Source: Mucilaginibacter_A sp964251965 (lineage in GTDB: Bacteria > Bacteroidota > Bacteroidia > Sphingobacteriales > Sphingobacteriaceae). From it: a stretch of DNA of 64,000 nucleotides. Positions 1 to 8,479 of the stretch are shown piece after piece. The notes under the pieces are model-generated. The model was not told the origin of the DNA. It ran no database searches and worked only from the letters and a program-made list of their open reading frames with translations. A program made the position numbers and the translations under genes. Within the stretch, counting starts at the first letter, position 1; each line of letters opens with the position of its first letter. The stretch lies in contig CAXULQ010000010.1 in NCBI GenBank assembly GCA_964251965.1, positions 1 through 64,000 of the forward strand, given 5' to 3'.

Positions 1-70
1 GCTGACGGTAACACTGGAAAAAACTGTCCTAAAAGATTTATAGAGGAAATTTACTGTTTTATTTTTTCAA

Positions 71-805
71 TCAATGCAAAACCTTCTTAATTGCCGCTTC
101 CGTTACTTCGGCCATAATTTTGTAGCCGGCTGCGTTTGGATGCACGCCGTCTGTGGTCAGTTCCGCTTTTTGGCCATTTTTTTCATCTGCCAAAGGGCTG
201 AAATAATCTAAAACAAACAAATGCTTTTTCCTGGCATAAAGTTCAATCTGCTGGTTTAAAGCGATGATTTTTTCGGCCGGTTCCAGTCCTTTCCGCCACG
301 GATAATCAAAAACGGGCAAGTAATCGCAAAGGATCACTTTGATGTGGTTGCGCCTGGCCAATTCGGCCATAGATTTAATATTGTCCATAATCGTTGCGTT
401 GGTAACATGGCCGTAACTTCCGGCAATGTCGTTGCTTCCGGCCAAAATAATGACCGCTTTTGGTTTAAGGTCGATCACATCCTGCCGAAACCGAATTAAC
501 AACTGTGGTGAAATTTGTCCGCTAATACCTCTGTTCACATAATTTTTATTGTTGAAAAATTCGGGCATTAAAACCGACCAGCGTTCAAAAATGGAACTTC
601 CCAAAAAAATTATCCGTTTATCTCGCCTTGCCGGAACGGGTAATGCTGCATTTTTTGCTGCATAATGGTGCAAGTCGGCCCAATCATCTTTAAAATCTTC
701 TTTTGCTTGGGTTGAGGCAGCATTTTGCCTTGAAGTGTCGTTTTGCTGCTGTGCAAAACTTGCAGAAAAGAGCAACAGCAACAGCAATGTTAAAGGTATC
801 TTCAT
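71..805 (-). CDS. Secreted SGNH/GDSL-family esterase or acetylhydrolase
   Basis: A 244-residue protein with a signal peptide (residues 1-18, ending SFA-QQ). The SGNH blocks are visible: block I IIFLGSS with nucleophile Ser71, block II NRGISG (Gly near 96), block III AGSND (Asn125), and block V DGVHPN near residues 219-224 with the Asp-His pair. This is the layout of PAF-acetylhydrolase-like and carbohydrate-esterase-like lipases, so the protein probably removes an acyl or acetyl group outside the cytoplasm. The substrate cannot be read from the sequence. It is transcribed away from the window start. The 102 bases upstream carry one copy of the dispersed 12-mer at 873-884. Family is secure; function is general. 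Confidence 0.85.
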   Translation of the reverse strand: MKIPLTLLLLLLFSASFAQQQNDTSRQNAASTQAKEDFKDDWADLHHYAAKNAALPVPARRDKRIIFLGSSIFERWSVLMPEFFNNKNYVNRGISGQISPQLLIRFRQDVIDLKPKAVIILAGSNDIAGSYGHVTNATIMDNIKSMAELARRNHIKVILCDYLPVFDYPWRKGLEPAEKIIALNQQIELYARKKHLFVLDYFSPLADEKNGQKAELTTDGVHPNAAGYKIMAEVTEAAIKKVLH

Positions 806-908
806 TTTTTAGGTTTAAACAGTTTGCAAAAAAGTACTATTTTAAATTTTGATTTTATCAGCATATTTCAAAATGCTTCTTTTACCGGCAAAAAATTGGT
901 GTTTAAAT

Positions 909-2585
909 TTACAGCTTCACCACATCCTTTTCCACCAAAACTAAATCCTTCTGCTCCAGTTCTGCCTTTCGTGTTTTAGCGTTCAAAAACTTTCCTTTTA
1001 AACGCGTAACCAAATAATCATCAAAGCTTTTAACCGATTTAATTGTCCAGCCTTTTGCCTTTAATTGATCGATATGTTCCTTCGAAGCATACAGCAAATA
1101 AGGTTTTTTCGGAAGGTTTCCTTTTCCATCTTCATTCACCAAAAAAAGCGGTTGGTTTAAATAAAATTCTAAAGCGTGCGCATATTCTTCTTCCTGCAAC
1201 TGCGCAACGGGAAATTTAGCGATACTGTTTTTATCGATATAAAATGCAGCTTCACTGCCAGATTGATATTTTAAAAGTGATGGATAAAAGTTTAAATTGA
1301 GAAAAATATTGATGCAAACCGATACCAGAACCGACTGAAAAAGTAGTTTATATTTCGGCGTAAATGCTTCTTTTATCGACACAAAAATGAATAGTGCAAC
1401 AGCGATCATCAACGGTAAAGCCGTAAAAAAAGTGATATTTTCTGTACGATAAAAATACTGGAGAACCACAATAATCAAAACCAGCAAAACCAAAACTACC
1501 GATTGCGTTATCCGAATGGCGCGCCAGCCTTTTGCTGTTTTTATGCCGATTAAATAGTTCGCCGTTACAATTGCGAAAAACGGAAAAACGATGGTGATAT
1601 AATGCGGCAACTGGAATTTGGAGGCCGAGAAAACCAGAAACGTAAGCAACGCGCCGCTGACACAAAACCATTCGCGTTTGTTTTTTTGCCGGAAGAATTG
1701 AACTACGGCAACGTACAATAATATTGACCACGGAATAAACGCCCAAAGCAAAGTATGGAAAAAGAAAAACGGATCGCCGTGGCCTTTGATCGGTCCGTTA
1801 TTGAAAAAGCGGCCAAACTGACTGTCCCAGAAAAAAAATTTAATGCCGGAAACATTATGCGTTCCGAAAACCAACTTTTCGGGATGCAAATCAAACTGTT
1901 GGTACAAACAATAAATTTCGGGCACTAAAAACAGCATCACCAAAACAAAAGCCAGCAGCCAGCGCGGGTGGAAAAATTGTTTCCAATTTCTGGTGAAGAT
2001 AAATTCTCCGGCAAAAGCACCAAAGATTGGAATCAACGCAAAAATACCTTTCGTCATTACGGCGCAGGCGGCAAAAATGCAAGCCAAAAGCAAATGCCAA
2101 ATGCTGTTTTTATCGAGTGTTTTATAGAAATGATAAACCGAAGCGATAATCAATCCGGTTAAATAAGGTTCGGCGCGCACATCGTTGTTGGAAATAACGA
2201 GATGTTCGGCAGTCAAAAAAATCAAAACCGACCACAGCGCAACCTCTTTATTGTACAGCTTTTTGCAGAACAAATATGTGTAAACCGCGCCCATCAACAC
2301 AAATAAAATGGCCGGCAATTTATACGCCCAGGTTTCAAATCCAAACAAATTGAAGGACAAAGCCGTAACCCAGAACGGAAAATGCGGTTTGTCCAGCCAG
2401 TCTTTTCCTTTCGAAAACAGGTTTACATAATCGTGCTTTTGCACCATTGTTTTAGCGATACAAGCATAAAGCGGACCGTCTAAACCTAAAATCGTAACAA
2501 AAATTCCGCTAAAATTGAGCAGGACCGCCGCTGCGATAAAGAAATAAAGCCATTTGTAAAGCGGTTTCTGGTTCGGCGAAAACAT
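909..2585 (-). CDS. ArnT/PMT-like membrane glycosyltransferase (GT39/GT83-like)
   Basis: A 558-residue polytopic protein with about ten hydrophobic segments, starting with residues 12-33. Near the N-terminus, LDGPLYACIAKTM occupies the place of the conserved acidic first-loop motif of this family, and DKPHFPFWVTAL matches the DKPP-type motif. A large soluble C-terminal part begins near residue 440. Family members move a sugar from a polyprenyl-phosphate donor to lipid A, protein or another acceptor on the periplasmic face. The acceptor is not predictable here. It lies 33 bases downstream of the Smr gene on the same strand, and the gap holds a TAAAAACAGCAT copy at 2595-2606. Another repeat copy is translated at 1364-1375. 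Confidence 0.82.
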   Translation of the reverse strand: MFSPNQKPLYKWLYFFIAAAVLLNFSGIFVTILGLDGPLYACIAKTMVQKHDYVNLFSKGKDWLDKPHFPFWVTALSFNLFGFETWAYKLPAILFVLMGAVYTYLFCKKLYNKEVALWSVLIFLTAEHLVISNNDVRAEPYLTGLIIASVYHFYKTLDKNSIWHLLLACIFAACAVMTKGIFALIPIFGAFAGEFIFTRNWKQFFHPRWLLAFVLVMLFLVPEIYCLYQQFDLHPEKLVFGTHNVSGIKFFFWDSQFGRFFNNGPIKGHGDPFFFFHTLLWAFIPWSILLYVAVVQFFRQKNKREWFCVSGALLTFLVFSASKFQLPHYITIVFPFFAIVTANYLIGIKTAKGWRAIRITQSVVLVLLVLIIVVLQYFYRTENITFFTALPLMIAVALFIFVSIKEAFTPKYKLLFQSVLVSVCINIFLNLNFYPSLLKYQSGSEAAFYIDKNSIAKFPVAQLQEEEYAHALEFYLNQPLFLVNEDGKGNLPKKPYLLYASKEHIDQLKAKGWTIKSVKSFDDYLVTRLKGKFLNAKTRKAELEQKDLVLVEKDVVKL

Positions 2586-2618
2586 ATTGGGTCGATGCTG
2601 TTTTTATCAAGTAAAAAT

Positions 2619-3566
2619 CTATTTCAGGAAAACTTCGGTTGCGGCGTAACCAAATTTTTCTTTTCGGGCATCTATAAATGTTTTTATCTGCGGATGTTTG
2701 CTTACCACTTTATGGATTTCGTGGCGCAAAATCCCGTTGCCAACGCCATGAATAAAAATTACGGAAGGCAATTGGTGCACAATAGCGGCGTCCAGCGTTT
2801 TTTGAAAACGTTCTAACTGTGTTTTGATAATATCGCTGCTGCTTAAAAACTGGTAATCTTCGCGGAGTTTTTCGATGTGCAAATCAATTTCTTTCATCGG
2901 TTTTTCGACGATTTTTTTCTCTTCCGGCGATTTAAAAAAGCTTTCTTTCAGCTTCTCGGCATCTACTTTTACTTCGCCCAAATCCAGCTGAAACTGCCAG
3001 CCTTGCTGGTTTAAAACATAAACGGCTGTTTTTGATCCTGCAAAATCTTTCGCTTTAAACCGTTCGTTGTAAATCAATGGATCTAAAAAATCTGCTTTTT
3101 GTTTGCTGTGGTACAAGATCTGAAAAACAAATTTTGGCCAGATGGAAATATCTGGCAGCGCAGCCGAATAAACTTTTACGGCTGTTTTTGGTGCAATTAA
3201 TCCCGCAAATTCGCCTTTATATTCCTGGTTTTTTTCGGTGCTAAAAGAAGCAAGCAACGTATAAGAAGTATTGTTGATGAGGTGAAACTGCACCACAGAA
3301 GTAACTTGTTTTTCCGGGACTGCGGCAAGGTAAATTCCTTTGGCCACAAACTCTGCCGAAGCTGCTTCTGCCACTATTTCCTGCTCTTTTGCTGCCGCAA
3401 TTTTTGCTTCCCGGCCGTGCACCGAAGTAACTTTTGTGGCTAAAACCGGTATTTCAAAATCATCTTCTCCGGTTACGCCAATGGTTTGTTCGTCTATAAT
3501 CCGCGTGATAAAACCTTCCCTTTTTTCTTCTACAAAACGAACGAAATCGCCTAATTTAAATCTCAT
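2619..3566 (-). CDS. DUF2027 and Smr-domain protein (MutS2-like C-terminus)
   Basis: A 315-residue protein. The N-terminal 60 residues (KLGDFVRFVEEKREGFITRI) form a small beta domain, followed by the DUF2027 region. The C-terminal 90 residues are an Smr domain: EIDLHIEKL supplies the DLH motif near residue 227 and FIHGVGNGILR the HGxGxG-LR motif. Smr domains bind or nick branched DNA, or cleave RNA at stalled ribosomes. There is no MutS ATPase part, so this is the stand-alone form common in Bacteroidota. The start codon is the first Met, and the 335 bases upstream separate it from the divergent sensor kinase. Confidence 0.85.
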   Translation of the reverse strand: MRFKLGDFVRFVEEKREGFITRIIDEQTIGVTGEDDFEIPVLATKVTSVHGREAKIAAAKEQEIVAEAASAEFVAKGIYLAAVPEKQVTSVVQFHLINNTSYTLLASFSTEKNQEYKGEFAGLIAPKTAVKVYSAALPDISIWPKFVFQILYHSKQKADFLDPLIYNERFKAKDFAGSKTAVYVLNQQGWQFQLDLGEVKVDAEKLKESFFKSPEEKKIVEKPMKEIDLHIEKLREDYQFLSSSDIIKTQLERFQKTLDAAIVHQLPSVIFIHGVGNGILRHEIHKVVSKHPQIKTFIDARKEKFGYAATEVFLK

Positions 3567-3900
3567 AATTGTTAATCATTGTTATAAAAATGCAGTTAAT
3601 TTGCTGCCAGTGCTTTTCTGCTAAAAAATATTTTTACGTAAAGTGTTGAACAACAATTTATTCTATAAGTAATATGTAATTATATGCAAGCTTGTATAAA
3701 TATGTTTGTGATTTGAAACACCAATAATAAATTTATTACGTAAGTGTTCGACAAATAATCTATCCATATAAATGCCTGTTACCGAACAGATTTTTTGCAC
3801 AAAACTAATGATAAAAAAAGCCCTGGATAGTATAACGCTTTACTTTCGAAGTATGGTGTATTGCAATTTTGAGTCACCTTTAATAAAAGGTAGTTAGAAA
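3567..3900. promoter_or_regulatory. AT-rich divergent intergenic region with a spaced direct repeat
   Basis: This 334-base gap separates two divergent genes and contains no convincing gene. Two similar blocks, TTACGTAAAGTGTTGAACAA (3634-3653) and TTACGTAAGTGTTCGACAA (3736-3754), lie about 102 bases apart in the same orientation. They differ by a single-base gap and one substitution and each begins with the palindrome TTACGTAA. They could be operators for either gene. No regulator is assigned. Confidence 0.4.
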
Positions 3901-5727
3901 ATGGATCTATACAATCTAAATATTTTAATTGTTGATGACGATGCAACTGATTTTATACAAATAAACGGATACTTAAATAAGGCATTTAAAAATCCGGTAA
4001 TTGTTTACTGTCCGCTTTTAGAAAAGGCGGTAGAAATCAATTCTTCCTTAAAGTTCGACGTACTCATCGTCAACCTAAAATTTGAGCAAACCTTTGAAAA
4101 AGAACTGTTTAATAAGCTGTTAAAAAAAGCAGATTTCCCGGCAGTAATTGTTTTAACAAACCGGCAGGATGAAAGCTTTGCTGCGGAAGCAATACGTGCA
4201 GGCGCGCAAGATTGCATCCGAAAAGAAAACCTAAACAGCCAGGTTTTACATAAAAGCATTACTTATGCCGTTGCCCGGCAAACGGGAAATGCACGACTGG
4301 CAACTTCCATCCATGAACATAAAAATTTATTCGACAGCAATCCTTTACCAACATTAGTTTACAGATTAGACGCTAAAAAACTGCTATTGGCCAATGAAGC
4401 TGCCGAACGGTTTTATGGTTATTCGGCAGCGGAATTTAAAGCGATCAATATTTTTGATTTACAGCAAAAAAGCGAAACGGAAAGTTATAAAAGCTTTGCC
4501 GGCGAGCAGATGCATATCAACAAAAATGGGGAAATTATAGCAGTTAAAGTGCTGACCAAGTTAACGCGGTTTAATAACAAAACTTGTCGGCTGGCTATCA
4601 TTATTGATCAATCCAAACACAACAAACTGCATTTGGCGCATTTAGATGAAACACGGCAGCAGTTGCTTTTACTGCAATCGGCCATTAACAATTGTGCAGA
4701 CGGCATCATTATCACCAAAAATACTTCGGCTGATTTTTATACTTCAGAAATTGTGTACAGCAATGCCGTTTTTAATTGTTTGACTGGTTATACTTCAGCA
4801 GAAATAACCGGACAAAAACCTGCTTCGCTGCATAAAAAATACCCTGTAAAAGAAGCATCGGCACAAAACCAAACTTTTGAAACCCGCCTCATTAATTATA
4901 AAAACAACGCGGCCGAATTTTGGGTGGATTATAGTATTAGTCCGGTAGAAGACGAGCATGGAAATATTACCCATTTTGTGGCTGTTTACCGCAATGTTTC
5001 TGACCGGAAAAAGCATGAAGCCGAAACGGAAAACTACATTAAGGAATTGCAGGAATCCAACAACGAACTGAAGCAGTTTTCGTACGTGATATCGCATAAT
5101 TTGCGTGCGCCGCTGGCCAATTTAACCGGATTATTGGGTTTGCTGGATACCGAAAATATAAAAGATGAAGACACACTGGAACTGATTGAAGCTGTAAAAA
5201 CCTCGACCCATAACCTCAACATCAATGTAAACGATATTATTGATATTTTGATGATAAAAAGTGAGGACGATAAAATTCCCGAACCTTTATCCATCGCAGA
5301 ATTTTGGGGCAAAGTAAAAACATCGCTTTCGTACTTAGTTGAAACTGCAAACGCACAAATTGAAGAAGATTTTGCCGAAGCACCTGCCGTCCGTTTTAAA
5401 GAAAGTTATTTGGAAAGCATTTTAACCAACCTGTTGTCCAACGCTTTAAAGTATAAGAGCGAAGAACGTAAGTTGGTTATCAACATCAAAACTTATGCAG
5501 AAAAAGGCAATACGGTTTTGATTTTTGAAGACAACGGCATTGGTATCGATATGAACAAACACGGCGGCCAGATTTTTGGTTTGTACAAAAGATTTAGCAA
5601 TAAAGCCGAAGGCAAAGGTTTAGGTTTGTATATTGTACACGCACAAATTACAGCTTTAGGCGGTAAAATTGAAGTGAAAAGCGAACTTGGCAAAGGGACA
5701 CGTTTTATGGTTCACTTTAAAAAATAA
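3901..5727 (+). CDS. Receiver-like/PAS/PAS hybrid histidine kinase with degenerate receiver
   Basis: A 608-residue cytoplasmic sensor kinase without membrane segments. Residues 6-125 form a response-regulator receiver with the acidic cluster D12-D14, Thr86 and Lys108, but the phosphoacceptor position reads VLIVNLKF with Asn58 instead of Asp. Two PAS domains follow (about 140-240 and 255-370). The HisKA helix has the H-box VISHNLRAPL with His399. The ATPase domain shows the N box (LTNLLSNALKY, about 508-518), G1 (EDNGIGID) and G2 (GKGLGLYIV). The kinase core looks intact, so the receiver is probably a binding or signalling module rather than a phosphate acceptor. No partner response regulator is adjacent. 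A repeat copy is translated as VKEAS at residues 316-320. Confidence 0.87.
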   Translation: MDLYNLNILIVDDDATDFIQINGYLNKAFKNPVIVYCPLLEKAVEINSSLKFDVLIVNLKFEQTFEKELFNKLLKKADFPAVIVLTNRQDESFAAEAIRAGAQDCIRKENLNSQVLHKSITYAVARQTGNARLATSIHEHKNLFDSNPLPTLVYRLDAKKLLLANEAAERFYGYSAAEFKAINIFDLQQKSETESYKSFAGEQMHINKNGEIIAVKVLTKLTRFNNKTCRLAIIIDQSKHNKLHLAHLDETRQQLLLLQSAINNCADGIIITKNTSADFYTSEIVYSNAVFNCLTGYTSAEITGQKPASLHKKYPVKEASAQNQTFETRLINYKNNAAEFWVDYSISPVEDEHGNITHFVAVYRNVSDRKKHEAETENYIKELQESNNELKQFSYVISHNLRAPLANLTGLLGLLDTENIKDEDTLELIEAVKTSTHNLNINVNDIIDILMIKSEDDKIPEPLSIAEFWGKVKTSLSYLVETANAQIEEDFAEAPAVRFKESYLESILTNLLSNALKYKSEERKLVINIKTYAEKGNTVLIFEDNGIGIDMNKHGGQIFGLYKRFSNKAEGKGLGLYIVHAQITALGGKIEVKSELGKGTRFMVHFKK

Positions 5728-5801
5728 TCGTACGGTGCAACAAAGCTGCACAGTTTTTACTTGTAATATTGCTGCAATGCTTCGTTTATCTATCTAAAAT
5801 T

Positions 5802-6440
5802 ATGCTGCACATTAAATCTTTTGTAAATAATCCTTACCAGGAAAATACTTATTTGTTGTTTGATGATACGTTGGAATGTGTGCTGATCGACCCAGGCATG
5901 TACACGGCAGAAGAACAAAATAAGGTTGCTTCTTTTATCACCGAAAATTTGTTAAAACCGGTTTTACTGCTCAATACACATTGCCATATCGACCATGTGC
6001 TGGGCAATAAATTTGTGTTTGACCAATATGGGTTGAAGCCGCAGTTTCATGAAGGCGAATTGCCTTTGCTTTCGGCGGTTTTAAGTTATGCTCCGGAAAT
6101 GGGAATTCGGTACGAAGTTTCGCCTTTGCCGGAAACGTTTTTGCCGGAAACAGGAACAATCAAACTTGGAGAAACAGAACTGGAACTGATTTTTGCGCCC
6201 GGCCATTCGCCTGCACATTTATGTTTTTATTCGGCCAATAACCATATTTTAATTGGCGGCGATGTGCTTTTTCGGGAAAGCATTGGCCGTACCGATTTGC
6301 CCGGCGGCGATACGGCTCAATTATTAAAAAGCATTCGCGAAAAACTGTTTATCCTTCCCGATCAGGTAATTGTTTATCCCGGCCACGGACCAGAAACCAC
6401 CATTGGTTACGAAAAAGAATACAATCCTTTTCTAACTTAA
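5802..6440 (+). CDS. Metallo-beta-lactamase-fold hydrolase (glyoxalase II-like)
   Basis: A 212-residue protein if it starts at MLHIKSFVNNPYQENTYL, the usual start for this group; an in-frame Met 11 residues upstream is less likely. The metal-binding motif THCHIDH is at residues 59-65. APGHSPAHLCFY, IGGDVLF and YPGHGPET supply the later His and Asp ligands. Family members hydrolyse thioesters such as S-lactoylglutathione or related thiol esters. The real substrate is uncertain, because most Bacteroidota do not make glutathione. It sits between the sensor kinase and the LolC/E-like permease and may be co-transcribed with the latter, although a repeat copy (6459-6470) lies in the 39-base gap. 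Confidence 0.88.
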   Translation: MLHIKSFVNNPYQENTYLLFDDTLECVLIDPGMYTAEEQNKVASFITENLLKPVLLLNTHCHIDHVLGNKFVFDQYGLKPQFHEGELPLLSAVLSYAPEMGIRYEVSPLPETFLPETGTIKLGETELELIFAPGHSPAHLCFYSANNHILIGGDVLFRESIGRTDLPGGDTAQLLKSIREKLFILPDQVIVYPGHGPETTIGYEKEYNPFLT

Positions 6441-6479
6441 ACATTAAAAAAAGTATCCTAAAAGAAGCATCCCTAAAAC

Positions 6480-7703
6480 TTGAACACATCTGCTTTTATA
6501 GCCAGGCGCTACCTTTTTTCTAAAAAATCTACCAATGCCATCAATATCATTTCCGGCATTTCTATGCTGGGCGTTTTGGTGGGAAGTGCGGCGCTGATCC
6601 TGATCCTTTCTGTTTTTAATGGTATTGAAACATCAGTTGTTTCTTTATATAGCAGCTTTACGCCAGAATTGAAAATGCTACCTATAAAAGGTAAAACATT
6701 CAACCCAGCAACACTGCATTTAGACAGCTTACGAAAACTGCCAAGTATATTTTCAGTAACAGAAGTGTTGGAAGAAAAAGTACTGCTTCGTTATGGCAAA
6801 AGTCAGTTTATTGGTACGGTAAAGGGTGTTAGTGATGATTTTTTAAAGAACCCACAATTAGACAGCATATTGCAGATTGGTTCTTTTACGTTGAAAGAAG
6901 ACGGACAAGACCTGGCCGTATTGGGCGCATCTGTACAAATTAGCTTGGGCATTAATGTAAAAGACCCGTCGGCAAGGCTGCAAATTTATTCGCCCCGGCA
7001 TAATGTGGTCAGTTCTTTTAATCCGATGGACGAATTTGTGGTACGCAACATTGGTACTTCCGGCGTGTTTTCTGTGCAGCAGGATTTTGATAACTTGGTA
7101 ATTACACCTGTTTCTTTTACAAGGGATTTATTGGATGAGCCTAAAAATATATCTTACCTTGAAATTAACTTAAATGATAAAGACAAAATTGATGGAATGC
7201 AGCAGCAGCTCCAACAAAAATTTGGTCAGGATTTTTTTGTTAGGAACCGTTATCAGCAAAACACATCACTCTACAAACTCATGAACTCAGAAAAGTGGGC
7301 CGTGTTTTTGATCCTTACTTTTGTAGTAATTATTGCCATTTTTAATATCATAGGTTCTTTAACCATGCTGGTGATCGATAAAAGAAAAGACATTGCTATT
7401 TTAACCAGTTTGGGGGCAAATAAAAGTTTGGTACAACGCATTTTCTTTTTTGAAGGCATGCTGATCAGTTTAGTTGGCTGCCTGATCGGAATGTTTTTGG
7501 GGTTGATATTTGCCTTGCTGCAACAAAGTTTCGGGTTTGTTACGATGGGCGGCACCACCATGGTACAAGCTTATCCGGTAACGCTAAAAGCAAGTGATTT
7601 TTTGCTGGTTTTTATTACGGTGATCGGCATATCCGTTATCGCATCTGGCATTAGTGCGCGTTTAAGTGTACAAAAACTCGATGAAATTAATCAGGAACTG
7701 TAA
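6480..7703 (+). CDS. FtsX/LolC-LolE-like ABC transporter permease
   Basis: A 407-residue membrane protein starting at TTG; the sequence MNTSAFIARRYLFSKK is the conserved beginning of this group. It has one N-terminal membrane helix (about 22-45), a large periplasmic domain (about 46-270) and three C-terminal helices (about 273-300, 325-350 and 373-395). This is the MacB/FtsX permease topology of the lipoprotein-releasing complex that passes lipoproteins to the carrier LolA. No ATPase (LolD) gene is adjacent, which is common in Bacteroidota. It is 9 bases upstream of the small lipoprotein gene. Confidence 0.85.
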   Translation: MNTSAFIARRYLFSKKSTNAINIISGISMLGVLVGSAALILILSVFNGIETSVVSLYSSFTPELKMLPIKGKTFNPATLHLDSLRKLPSIFSVTEVLEEKVLLRYGKSQFIGTVKGVSDDFLKNPQLDSILQIGSFTLKEDGQDLAVLGASVQISLGINVKDPSARLQIYSPRHNVVSSFNPMDEFVVRNIGTSGVFSVQQDFDNLVITPVSFTRDLLDEPKNISYLEINLNDKDKIDGMQQQLQQKFGQDFFVRNRYQQNTSLYKLMNSEKWAVFLILTFVVIIAIFNIIGSLTMLVIDKRKDIAILTSLGANKSLVQRIFFFEGMLISLVGCLIGMFLGLIFALLQQSFGFVTMGGTTMVQAYPVTLKASDFLLVFITVIGISVIASGISARLSVQKLDEINQEL

Positions 7704-7712
7704 ATTAGCAAC

Positions 7713-8072
7713 ATGAAAAGAATAATTTTCATTGGGTTTGTATTTGGGACAGTGCTTGTTTGTAGCTGCAACAGGCACAGCCAGTCCGAAAATCAGGTTT
7801 ACAAAGGTTTGTACAGCTTTGGCCTCGAAGTAAAATCTTTTAAAGAATGCAGTACCGGCCGCGAATATTGGGTGAAAGACAGTTCGGGCAAACTGGAGTT
7901 AGAATACTCGAACATGAACTTTGAAAAACCTTACGAACCGGTTTATGTAGAAGTGGAAGCGATAAAAAAACGCTCAGGGCAGGAAGGCATTGGTGCCGAG
8001 TTTGATAGCACAATGGTGGTTACCAAAGTCCAAAAAATAACCAGGGAAATCCCCGAGGACGTTTGTAATTAA
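7713..8072 (+). CDS. Small lipoprotein, possibly with an NlpE-like OB domain
   Basis: A 119-residue protein with a lipoprotein signal (FGTVLVCSC, lipobox Cys near residue 19). The mature part YKGLYSFGLEVKSFKECSTGREYWVKD, given here only as an indication of its compact beta character, resembles the OB-fold C-terminal domain of NlpE-like envelope proteins, but I am not certain. It follows the LolC/E-like permease by 9 bases, so the two may share a transcript. The 200 bases after it are AT-rich and show no gene. Confidence 0.6.
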   Translation: MKRIIFIGFVFGTVLVCSCNRHSQSENQVYKGLYSFGLEVKSFKECSTGREYWVKDSSGKLELEYSNMNFEKPYEPVYVEVEAIKKRSGQEGIGAEFDSTMVVTKVQKITREIPEDVCN

Positions 8073-8272
8073 CAAATTTCTATTTTAAAGCTTAAATGCA
8101 ATCAAGCTATTTCTTCCGGCAACGATTGCACAAATAATTTAGCTTTTCCTTCAGTTTTATATATTATTCTGTGTAAAATTGCCTAACCAATCAATTTATA
8201 TAACTTAATATAATTGCTTGTATTAGTATAATCTGTATTAATCGGGCAATTTTAGCTGTTAGTGTTTTTCGT

Positions 8273-8473
8273 ATGAGAAAATTAATACTTCTTTTATCCC
8301 TGTTTTTTTTATGCGTGCTAAAAGAAGCATCTGCACAAAATTATGGCGATTTGCTTTTTAATGTAAACGGACAAAGCAGCGGCATAAAAGTTACCAATAC
8401 CAATACATCTAAAGCAAAAACCAAAACTACCTTTAATGCCGGTGCCGATAGCAAAGCATTGGTGATGAAATAA
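8273..8473 (+). CDS. Small secreted protein of unknown function, possibly a gene remnant
   Basis: A 66-residue protein. Residues 1-21 (MRKLILLLSLFFLCVLKEASA) look like a signal peptide, and the mature part is 45 residues, rich in Asn, Thr, Lys and Gly, with no Cys. I do not recognise a family. The signal peptide DNA contains an inverted pair of the dispersed 12-mer (8285-8296 and 8319-8330). Its stop is six bases before the GH105 start, suggesting one transcript. The neighbouring pectinesterase has lost its middle, so this may likewise be the two ends of a longer secreted pectin enzyme; that is only a guess. Confidence 0.45.
   Translation: MRKLILLLSLFFLCVLKEASAQNYGDLLFNVNGQSSGIKVTNTNTSKAKTKTTFNAGADSKALVMK
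8285..8330. repeat. Inverted pair of the dispersed 12-mer inside a signal-peptide region
   Basis: ATACTTCTTTTA (8285-8296) and TAAAAGAAGCAT (8319-8330) face each other across 22 bases. The pair can form a 12-base stem with one wobble or mismatch. It lies entirely within the coding region for the signal peptide and its second copy encodes LKEAS just before the AQ cleavage site. Confidence 0.75.
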
Positions 8474-8479
8474 TAATTG

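Noticed and set aside
1..70. Possible gene end at the left window edge
   Set aside because: No frame with recognisable protein sequence; too short to judge.
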